Positions 7,524-13,342 of a DNA stretch of 13,342 nucleotides are shown here, one piece after another. Made by a program: the position numbers and the translations under genes. The notes under the pieces are model-generated. The model saw nothing but the letters and a program-made list of their open reading frames with translations. It was not told the DNA's origin and searched no databases. Every line of letters begins with the position of its first letter. Within the stretch, counting starts at the first letter, position 1. The DNA is from CAZSGN01 sp964606415. Its GTDB lineage: Bacteria; Bacteroidota; Bacteroidia; Bacteroidales; JBBRXJ01. The DNA lies in assembly GCA_964606415.1 (NCBI GenBank), contig CAZSGN010000055.1:1-13342 (forward strand), in the 5' to 3' direction.

Positions 7524-9581
7524 TTAGCCTTCTTTTTTCACGTAATATTTATACTTAGCCTCTTGCGAGCGTATCCGCTCCTTGACATCATATTGTTTAT
7601 AAGGATTATCCTGGTTCGGATTAATCACCCGGGCTTTAGCATTATCCTTAAATTCAATATCAAGCATTTCCCGAATTTCACTTTGGATATCAGGATCATA
7701 AACAGGACATGTTACTTCCACGCGATGATCAAGATTACGTGTCATCCAATCGGCAGAAGAAAGATAATAAAGTTCTTCTCCCCCATTACAGAAAACAAAT
7801 ATTCGTGAATGCTCAAGAAACTTATCTACGATACTAATTGCTTCGATATTCTCACTCATTCCCTTGACACCAGGAATAAGTGAACAAATACCCCGGACAA
7901 TCATTTTTATTATAACTCCCTCATTACTGGCCTGATAAAGTTTATAAATAATATCTTTATCCACCAGATTATTTATTTTAAGCAATAAATAGGCCTCTTT
8001 CCCCTGTCTGGCATTTTTAATCTCATTATCAATTAATTGATAAATTTTTCTTCTTTGATTAAGCGGCGAAACGACCAAATTTCTGAACGAATAATTATAA
8101 TAAGTGTTCTCAAAAAGATCAAACACTTTTTTCACATCACCGGTGATCCGTTTGTCAGCAGTACAAAGCAAAACATCAGTATACACCCTTGCTGTTCCCT
8201 CATGAAAATTACCTGTTCCCACACAAGCATAATCCACTAATTTCCCATTTTCTTTTCGCCTAACAAGGGTTAATTTAGAATGCACCTTTAACCCGGGCAC
8301 GCCAAATAAAACATTAGCTCCCACAGCTTCTAATTTTCTTGACCAGTAAATATTAGCCTCCTCATCAAAGCGAGCCTGGAGTTCGATATTCACAGTCACC
8401 TTTTTACCATTCCTGGCAGCATTGATCAATGCATTCACTACCTTTGAGCCGTCAGCAACCCGGTAAAGCGTGGATTTAATTTCAACAACATCAGGATCAA
8501 GGCTTGATTCACGTAACATATTAACATACTGATCAAAACTATGATAAGGAAAATGTAATAAAAGATCCTTCTCCTTGATCTTATTAAGCAACCGTTGACC
8601 TGACTGAAGATTTCTATGCGTCAAAGGTGGGAATTTCTCGTGCTCCAGATCCGGTCGGTTAAGCGTTGGAAACTTCATGAAATCCCGGAAATTATGATAT
8701 CTTGCTCCCGGAATCAGATTATCGTATTTGTCAAACCGCAGGGCATTAACAATAAATTCAAGCAAATCCGCCGGCATTCTAACATCATAAAGAAACCTTA
8801 CCGGCTGCCCCTTACTACGACCACTAACCCCCTTGGATATTTTCTCAAGAATGCTCTTGTTCAGATCATTATCAATATCAAGTTCTGCATCCCGGGTTAA
8901 CTTTATGGTATAAGCCTCAAAGTGATCGTAATTAAAAATAGAAAATACTTCATCCAAACATAAACGAATAACATCATCAAGTAAAATAACATAAACCCGA
9001 TGATCTTCAGAAGGTAAAACCACAAAACGCGACATGGTCCTGCTTGGAATCTCAATCAATGCATAATCGGGCTTATCGTGTGAATTACAACATAACTTGG
9101 TTGCAAGATATATGGATTTATCCTTCAGATAAGGGAATGGAAGATCATCGCGTAAAAGAATAGTTGACAACACAGGTAAAATATGCTTCCTAAAATATTT
9201 ATGTATATAATCGGACTGTTTAGGATCAACTTCCATCTCATTAATAATAAAAATGTTCTCTTTCTCTAGTTCTTTTTGGAGATTTGCATAAATATAACCA
9301 AAACGATCCTGCAATTTAATGACATTGGTTTGAATTTGATTAAGAACATTTTTAGGATTATCGCCTACAGCCTTTAATGGATTAATCCTTAAATCGATCA
9401 TTCTTTTAATAGTAGCCACTCTCACTTTAAAAAATTCATCAAGATTATTTGAGAATATACCCAGGAATCGCAACCGTTCTATTAAGGGCACATTGGGATC
9501 TTCAGCCTCCTGCAAAACACGATGATTAAAAGACAACCAACTAATTTCCCTGTTTATTATTTTTCTGTTCATTTTTTCCAT
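7524..9581 (-). CDS. ppk1: Polyphosphate kinase 1
   Basis: This enzyme reversibly polymerises the terminal phosphate of ATP into inorganic polyphosphate through a phosphohistidine intermediate. The 685-residue protein has the full PPK1 layout: an N-terminal domain opening with NREISWLSFNHRVL (10-23), a head domain, and two phospholipase-D-like catalytic domains. The autophosphorylated histidine is His434 in GLKVHSKLTLV (430-440), followed by GTGNFHEGTARVYTD (455-469). The second catalytic histidine is His591 in EHSRIF. SSADWMTRNLDHRVEV (608-623) is another PPK1 signature. Two ATGs, at codons 1 and 4 (9581 and 9572), are both possible starts; the longer is given. The upstream neighbour, 154 bp away, is a SixA-like phosphohistidine phosphatase. 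No missing catalytic residue was seen. Confidence 0.96.
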   Translation of the reverse strand: MEKMNRKIINREISWLSFNHRVLQEAEDPNVPLIERLRFLGIFSNNLDEFFKVRVATIKRMIDLRINPLKAVGDNPKNVLNQIQTNVIKLQDRFGYIYANLQKELEKENIFIINEMEVDPKQSDYIHKYFRKHILPVLSTILLRDDLPFPYLKDKSIYLATKLCCNSHDKPDYALIEIPSRTMSRFVVLPSEDHRVYVILLDDVIRLCLDEVFSIFNYDHFEAYTIKLTRDAELDIDNDLNKSILEKISKGVSGRSKGQPVRFLYDVRMPADLLEFIVNALRFDKYDNLIPGARYHNFRDFMKFPTLNRPDLEHEKFPPLTHRNLQSGQRLLNKIKEKDLLLHFPYHSFDQYVNMLRESSLDPDVVEIKSTLYRVADGSKVVNALINAARNGKKVTVNIELQARFDEEANIYWSRKLEAVGANVLFGVPGLKVHSKLTLVRRKENGKLVDYACVGTGNFHEGTARVYTDVLLCTADKRITGDVKKVFDLFENTYYNYSFRNLVVSPLNQRRKIYQLIDNEIKNARQGKEAYLLLKINNLVDKDIIYKLYQASNEGVIIKMIVRGICSLIPGVKGMSENIEAISIVDKFLEHSRIFVFCNGGEELYYLSSADWMTRNLDHRVEVTCPVYDPDIQSEIREMLDIEFKDNAKARVINPNQDNPYKQYDVKERIRSQEAKYKYYVKKEG

Positions 9582-9642
9582 AAACCAAACTTTTCGCTAT
9601 TTTCTAAACACAAGGTCTCCCCATAAACAACCATATACAAAA

Positions 9643-9666
9643 AAATGCCTTTACCTTTTTGCATTT
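9643..9666 (-). terminator. Weak terminator-like hairpin between sixA and ppk1
   Basis: In the 154-bp gap, on the minus strand, AAATGC (9666-9661) and GCATTT (9648-9643) form a 6-bp stem around a 12-base A-rich loop, followed by a T run (to about 9639). The stem is AT-rich and the loop large, so termination would be partial at best. It may separate sixA and ppk1 expression or simply be chance in AT-rich DNA. Confidence 0.3.
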
Positions 9667-9735
9667 CCCAAAAACATCATTTAACCTGCTTAATTCATAA
9701 AAAAGATCAATTAATCAGATTAAAAAAACTGAAAA

Positions 9736-10227
9736 TTATTTTTCAGGAACAGTGAAATGAACCGTTTTCACCTGAGTTTCTTCAATGGCTCCCCAGTCAT
9801 CCACATCAAACTTAATTGAAACACAACCTGAAGTAGGAATATTATCAATGGGTTCGGCAATAAACCGATTCGCCAAGTTAGTTAAAGTAGGATTATGACC
9901 TACAACCATGACCTGATTGTGCTCATTATCCAGATTGGTCAAAAAATTATACACCACCTCTTCGTGAGAAGCATAAAGCACGTCACTGAGAGCTAAATCA
10001 GAAAGGGGGAGATCCAATACCCGGGCAAAAATGGTGGCTGTATGCAAAGCTCTTACTGCTGGGCTTGAGATAATTAAATCTACCTGTACAAAAGAACTAA
10101 TTTTTTCTGCAATAGAATAATTATTCTTGATTCCTCTATTTTTTAATGGCCTGTCATAATCCATAATATTCTCATATTTCCAGGAAGATTTACCATGCCG
10201 AACAATATGTAATGCTTTTTTTTTCAA
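9736..10227 (-). CDS. sixA: SixA-like histidine phosphatase (phosphoglycerate-mutase superfamily)
   Basis: A 163-residue cytoplasmic protein of the small SixA branch of the histidine phosphatase superfamily, whose founding member removes phosphate from phosphohistidine in phosphorelay proteins. The catalytic RHG motif is IVRHGKSSW (8-16), with Arg10 and His11. DYDRPLKNRG (23-32) is the family's conserved follow-on, Arg59 lies in SSPAVRALHTA, and the second histidine is His111 in VVGHNPTLTNLA. Length and motif order match SixA. The start codon is TTG (10227-10225): an in-frame TAA lies just upstream, no ATG lies between it and the catalytic His11, and a later start would remove the active site. 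The codons after TTG form a run of nine A. The gene lies upstream of ppk1 and has a strong candidate promoter at 10352-10383. Confidence 0.88.
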   Translation of the reverse strand: MKKKALHIVRHGKSSWKYENIMDYDRPLKNRGIKNNYSIAEKISSFVQVDLIISSPAVRALHTATIFARVLDLPLSDLALSDVLYASHEEVVYNFLTNLDNEHNQVMVVGHNPTLTNLANRFIAEPIDNIPTSGCVSIKFDVDDWGAIEETQVKTVHFTVPEK

Positions 10228-10283
10228 CTGTATTTCTCTTAATTATGATTTATTAATATCCAGCTACATTAAACATTTATTAA

Positions 10284-10324
10284 CTTTATAGACAAGCTCT
10301 ATGCAGAACAAAAAAATTATAAAG
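10284..10324 (-). promoter_or_regulatory. Possible hairpin in the sixA 5' leader
   Basis: An inverted repeat CTTTATA / TATAAAG (10284-10290 and 10318-10324) encloses a smaller nested one, GCTCT / AGAAC on the plus strand (10296-10300 and 10305-10309), which becomes GUUCU / AGAGC with one G-U pair in minus-strand RNA. If transcription starts near 10346, both lie in the sixA leader. No T run suitable for termination follows. I do not recognise a known riboswitch; it may be chance pairing in AT-rich DNA. Confidence 0.25.
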
Positions 10325-10351
10325 ATTTCACATCAACCATCATATAGAAAA

Positions 10352-10383
10352 CAAAGATATAAAACAAATTCACTTAAAACAAA
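10352..10383 (-). promoter_or_regulatory. Strong Bacteroidota-type promoter upstream of sixA-ppk1
   Basis: On the minus strand, TTTG (10383-10380) and TATCTTTG (10359-10352) are separated by 20 bases. Both boxes match the Bacteroidota primary sigma consensus (-33 TTTG, -7 TAnnTTTG) perfectly, with ideal spacing. The site lies in the 169-bp gap just after the phoH stop, and transcription would start near 10346, leaving a leader of about 118 bases before the sixA TTG. It is the best promoter in the window and a likely driver of sixA and perhaps ppk1 and mtaB. Confidence 0.65.
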
Positions 10384-10396
10384 TGTCCAACAATTC

Positions 10397-11728
10397 TTAC
10401 AGCAAATTGCTTGCCATTTCAGCAAGATAACTTCTTTCCCCCTTTACCAGATTTACATGAGCAAACAAATCCTGTCCCTGCATTTTTGAAGTAAGGTATG
10501 ACAAGCCATTAGATTGTACATCAAGATAAGGAGAATCAATTTGCTCAATATCACCTGTAAAAATCATTTTTGTTCCTTCTCCTGCGCGGGTAATAATTGT
10601 TTTAACTTCATGAGGCGTTAAATTCTGTGCTTCATCAACAATAAAATAAACCTTTGAAAGACTTCGTCCTCTGATATATGCCAGCGGTGATATAACTAAT
10701 TTTTCACTGGATTGCATCTCTTCGATCATCAGTTGTTCTTTACTCTGCGGCTTAAACTTATGTTTAATTACCGAAAGATTATCATAAAGTGGCTGCATAT
10801 AAGGACCAATCTTTTCTTTTACATCCCCCGGAAGGAAACCCAAATCTCTGTTGGAAAGTGGCACAATAGGCCTGGCAAGAAATACCTGAGAATAAAGATC
10901 ACTTTGTTGAATAGCCGCGGCCAATGCCAGGAGCGTTTTCCCGGTCCCAGCCTTACCGGTGAGTGCTGCCAACTGCACTTCAGGCCTTAACAATGCATCG
11001 AAAGAAAAAGTTTGTTCTGCATTACGAGGCTCAATACCAAAGGTTTTCTTTTTTTCCACACGTTCAACCATGCTGTTAAAGGGGTCAAAATGAGCCAGCA
11101 CACTGGAATTTCCTCCTTTAAGAATAAGATATTGATGAGCAAGCGGTTTTTCTTCGAAGCCAAACCGTTCAATATCCAAGCCCTGGTTATTATTATACAA
11201 CTCCTTGATCAGATTCTCATCAATATTCTCATAAGTCTTAATACCCTTGTAAATACGATCAATATTGCGAACTTTATCACTCTCATAATCCTGAGCAAAC
11301 ACGCCAATAGATTTGGCCTTCATACGCAGATTAATATCTTTAGAGATCAAAACTACAGACTGATTCTCATTTTTCTTATCTACATATTCAGCAATAGCCA
11401 ATATGCGATGGTCAGGTGTATTTTCAGGAAAAGAAGCCTGAATAGTTTCGGAGAAAGGCACAACGGTCTCTATACTAAGCTTCCCCAAACCTTCACCAAG
11501 CGGAACGCCCCCATTAAAGAGACTGTCTCCCGATAATTTATCCAGCTCACGGGTAAATTCACGGGCATTAAAATTAATCTGATCATTCCCTTTTTTAAAT
11601 TTATCTAATTCCTCTAATACCACAATAGGAAGGACCACATCATTTTCTTCAAAATTATAAATACTGCGATAATCATGTAACAATACATTGGTATCAATAA
11701 CGAAAATTTTCTTTTTACTTTTGGCCAT
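10397..11728 (-). CDS. PhoH family ATPase with N-terminal PIN ribonuclease domain
   Basis: A two-domain cytoplasmic protein of about 443 residues (numbered from the ATG at 11728). The N-terminal PIN nuclease domain opens with FVIDTNVLLHD (9-19) and carries acidic metal ligands around Asp12, Glu40 (VLEELDKF) and Asp106 (TPDHRILA). The C-terminal PhoH P-loop ATPase has Walker A GKAGTGKT (258-265), the conserved LARPIVPL (284-291), and Walker B VYFIVDEAQN (360-369). This PIN-PhoH fusion is widespread (PhoH2-like) and is thought to couple ATP-driven RNA unwinding to RNA cleavage. Three in-frame starts are possible: GTG at 11755, ATG at 11737 and ATG at 11728. I chose the last because MAKSKKKIF matches family N-termini. 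Despite the name, a phosphate-starvation role is not shown. It is divergent from folC. Confidence 0.9.
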   Translation of the reverse strand: MAKSKKKIFVIDTNVLLHDYRSIYNFEENDVVLPIVVLEELDKFKKGNDQINFNAREFTRELDKLSGDSLFNGGVPLGEGLGKLSIETVVPFSETIQASFPENTPDHRILAIAEYVDKKNENQSVVLISKDINLRMKAKSIGVFAQDYESDKVRNIDRIYKGIKTYENIDENLIKELYNNNQGLDIERFGFEEKPLAHQYLILKGGNSSVLAHFDPFNSMVERVEKKKTFGIEPRNAEQTFSFDALLRPEVQLAALTGKAGTGKTLLALAAAIQQSDLYSQVFLARPIVPLSNRDLGFLPGDVKEKIGPYMQPLYDNLSVIKHKFKPQSKEQLMIEEMQSSEKLVISPLAYIRGRSLSKVYFIVDEAQNLTPHEVKTIITRAGEGTKMIFTGDIEQIDSPYLDVQSNGLSYLTSKMQGQDLFAHVNLVKGERSYLAEMASNLL

Positions 11729-11840
11729 ATTAATCATTTTTTCTTGTCCGTTCACTAACGGATTTGTTGTTTAATTTCCATAAAAATAAAAAATTAAGCT
11801 GTACTTTTATTTCATTTTTAAAGGAAAGAAGAAGTGAATC

Positions 11841-11848
11841 CAAAACTA
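11841..11848 (-). promoter_or_regulatory. Candidate -7 element for phoH
   Basis: On the minus strand, TAGTTTTG (11848 to 11841) matches TAnnTTTG exactly, about 105 bases before the phoH start. The nearest TTG upstream (11875-11873) is 24 bases away, longer than the preferred 19-21, so the promoter is uncertain. It would overlap the folC start region on the opposite strand. Confidence 0.3.
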
Positions 11849-11861
11849 CATTCATTTTCAC

Positions 11862-13196
11862 ATGGTTACGTCCAACAATAATACACATTGGTCTTATACC
11901 GATGCGCTGCACCTTTTAAACACCACCATTCCCTTTTATCAACAAGACGGGAAAACCGCATATAAACCAGACCTCTCAAAGGCATTTAAATTGGCTGAAT
12001 TCTTATCTAATCCACATCAAAAATTTAAAAGTATACATGTAGGAGGCACCAACGGGAAAGGGTCCGTCAGCCATATCCTTGCATCGGTACTGCAACAGGC
12101 AGGCCTGAAAACAGGCTTGTATACATCTCCTCATTTACTTGACTTCAGGGACCGGATCAAGATAAATGGTAGCGCCATCTCAAAAAAAGAAGTCACCTTT
12201 TTTATTAAAAATAACGCTGAATTATTTAAATCACACCAGGCAAGTTTTTTTGAAGTCACCACTATAATGGCTTTTGATCATTTCGCCAGACACAAGGTTG
12301 ACTATGCGATTATCGAGGTTGGACTTGGGGGGCGACTTGATACAACAAACATCATTAACCCGGAGATTAGCATTATCACCAATATTAATCTTGATCACAC
12401 AGATATTCTCGGTAAAAATATCACCAATATTGCCAAAGAAAAAGCAGGTATCATTAAAAAACAGGTGCCCGTTATTATTGGCGAAACTCATCCTGAGTCA
12501 GCGCTCGTATTCAAGGAAAAAGCAAATAAAGAGGAGGCTCCCCTTCTCTTTGCAGACCAAACTATCAGGATCAAAAAACAAACCAGTCATTTTCCTTCCG
12601 GCCAGGATATTCGTTATGAATTAAATAAAGAGAACATTATTGACTTACAAACAGACCTAAACGGGCATTATCAACAAAAAAACATAGCTACATCGCTGGC
12701 AACCTTACAACAACTAGATCCAGGCGGGAAACAATTCCTGAATAATATGCCTGCGATGAAGGGATTTGGCCAGGTTCAAAAAAACACGGGTCTTTTGGGT
12801 CGCATGCAACTATTATCAACAAAACCATATATCTTATGTGATGTAGCTCACAACCCGGACGGGCTTAAACCCACCATGGATCAGCTCATCACCTTTAATT
12901 TTGATCACCTGCACATGGTTCTTGGCACAGTGCAAAACAAGCCCCTGAATGAGATATTCAGTCTTTTCCCTCCTAAAGCCAAACTTTACCTTGCCCCACT
13001 AAACCTGCCACGAACAGAAAAATTAACGCTACTGGAAATGAGTGCTGAGAATTCAGGGCATCAATACGAAAGCTTCGATTCTATTTGGGAAGCCTATCAA
13101 GCTGCCCGCCAGGCAGCAAACAAAAGTGATTTAGTATTCATCGGCGGAAGTAATTTTGCCGTTGCAGAAATTTTACAAAAAATCCCTCAAATATGA
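11862..13196 (+). CDS. folC: Bifunctional folylpolyglutamate synthase / dihydrofolate synthase FolC
   Basis: A 444-residue cytoplasmic Mur-ligase-superfamily enzyme that adds L-glutamate to dihydropteroate (making dihydrofolate) and/or extends folate polyglutamate tails using ATP. The P-loop is GGTNGKGSVS (61-70), followed by LYTSPHLLDFRDRI (86-99), a strong FolC signature. LGGRLDTTN (155-163) and NINLDHTDILG (174-184) form the metal/ATP region. IAKEKAGIIK (190-199) carries the lysine expected to be carbamylated. DVAHNPDG (327-334) and the closing FIGGSNFAVAEIL (426-438) mark the C-terminal domain. Length is normal. The ATG at 11862 gives the usual N-terminus. No close Shine-Dalgarno precedes it; a purine-rich stretch lies about 28 bases upstream (11821-11834). 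It is divergent from phoH; whether it has both activities cannot be read from sequence. Confidence 0.94.
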   Translation: MVTSNNNTHWSYTDALHLLNTTIPFYQQDGKTAYKPDLSKAFKLAEFLSNPHQKFKSIHVGGTNGKGSVSHILASVLQQAGLKTGLYTSPHLLDFRDRIKINGSAISKKEVTFFIKNNAELFKSHQASFFEVTTIMAFDHFARHKVDYAIIEVGLGGRLDTTNIINPEISIITNINLDHTDILGKNITNIAKEKAGIIKKQVPVIIGETHPESALVFKEKANKEEAPLLFADQTIRIKKQTSHFPSGQDIRYELNKENIIDLQTDLNGHYQQKNIATSLATLQQLDPGGKQFLNNMPAMKGFGQVQKNTGLLGRMQLLSTKPYILCDVAHNPDGLKPTMDQLITFNFDHLHMVLGTVQNKPLNEIFSLFPPKAKLYLAPLNLPRTEKLTLLEMSAENSGHQYESFDSIWEAYQAARQAANKSDLVFIGGSNFAVAEILQKIPQI

Positions 13197-13217
13197 ACCT
13201 TCATGTGACCCGACAAA

Positions 13218-13252
13218 TAGTGGTTAATAGAAAAAAATAGGTTCTACCACTA
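13218..13252. repeat. Inverted repeat downstream of folC
   Basis: TAGTGGT (13218-13224) and ACCACTA (13246-13252) are perfect 7-bp arms around a 21-base loop, starting 21 bases after the folC stop. It may help end or stabilise the folC transcript, but no T run follows on the plus strand and the loop is long, so I do not call it a terminator. Confidence 0.4.
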
Positions 13253-13272
13253 ATTTAATGAAAGCTTGCAAT

Positions 13273-13316
13273 TTGTTTATATGTAGGTAAAATATGGTTT
13301 AAGGTTGTTTATATGT
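13273..13316. repeat. 12-bp direct repeat in the terminal noncoding stretch
   Basis: TTGTTTATATGT occurs at 13273-13284 and again at 13305-13316, a 32-base period or about three helical turns. The stretch 13197-13342 has no recognisable gene. Two copies on one face of the helix could be operator half-sites for a gene just beyond the window, and an ATG at 13326 lies shortly after. The first copy begins with TTTG and is followed 17 bases later by a poor -7-like TATGGTTT. Confidence 0.4.
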
Positions 13317-13342
13317 TGTATTTTAATGGAGATTGTTTGCCA

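Noticed and set aside
11012..11536. A 174-codon open frame on the plus strand
   Set aside because: It is antisense to the PhoH gene, which has intact PIN and ATPase motifs; the antisense peptide is a low-complexity mix of hydrophobic residues with no known motif.
13218..13252. folC intrinsic terminator
   Set aside because: The stem is only 7 bp with a 21-base loop, and no T run follows on the plus strand, so it is listed only as an inverted repeat.
1..13342. tRNA, CRISPR array, insertion sequence, prophage or toxin-antitoxin system
   Set aside because: No cloverleaf with CCA-type end, no regularly spaced repeats, no transposase or integrase, and no small paired genes were seen. The PIN domain is part of the PhoH fusion, not a VapC toxin with an antitoxin.

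Overview
The window looks like chromosomal DNA from a member of the Bacteroidota, probably in or near the Bacteroidia. Three things point there: the first 53 bases carry what looks like the C-terminus of the gliding/type IX secretion lipoprotein GldJ directly upstream of murF (a known Bacteroidota gene order); two promoter-like sites match the Bacteroidota TAnnTTTG -7 consensus exactly and have a plausible -33 element; and the DNA is AT-rich with almost no Shine-Dalgarno sequences. I cannot name a genus.

Layout. On the plus strand, the 3' tip of gldJ (to 53) is followed by a strong intrinsic-terminator-like hairpin (80-109) and then murF (115-1425). From 1434 to about 11728 everything lies on the minus strand. 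In the direction of transcription the order is phoH (PIN-PhoH ATPase), sixA-like histidine phosphatase, ppk1 (polyphosphate kinase), mtaB (tRNA methylthiotransferase), a SuhB-like inositol monophosphatase family protein, an LpxL/HtrB-like acyltransferase, a family 2 glycosyltransferase, and a membrane HBM/HAMP/GAF sensor. folC (11862-13196) then reads on the plus strand, divergent from phoH. The last 146 bases hold no recognisable gene, only a weak inverted repeat and a 12-bp direct repeat. There is no gene-free stretch longer than 300 bases.

How the genes fit together. Most are housekeeping. murF completes the UDP-MurNAc-pentapeptide. The acyltransferase and glycosyltransferase, 7 bp apart with suhB 14 bp upstream, probably form one envelope lipid/glycan transcription unit. 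ppk1 and sixA form a phosphate-metabolism pair in which both enzymes work through phosphohistidine. mtaB modifies tRNA, phoH probably acts on RNA, and folC makes and polyglutamylates folates. The least understood protein is the sensor at 1434-3365, which has sensory and signal-relay domains but no kinase, cyclase or methyl-accepting output domain.

I found no tRNA, rRNA, CRISPR array, insertion sequence or phage gene, and no clearly new biological system. The points most worth checking are the terminator-like hairpin placed 5 bases from the murF start codon, the sensor without an output domain, and the non-ATG starts of sixA and mtaB.
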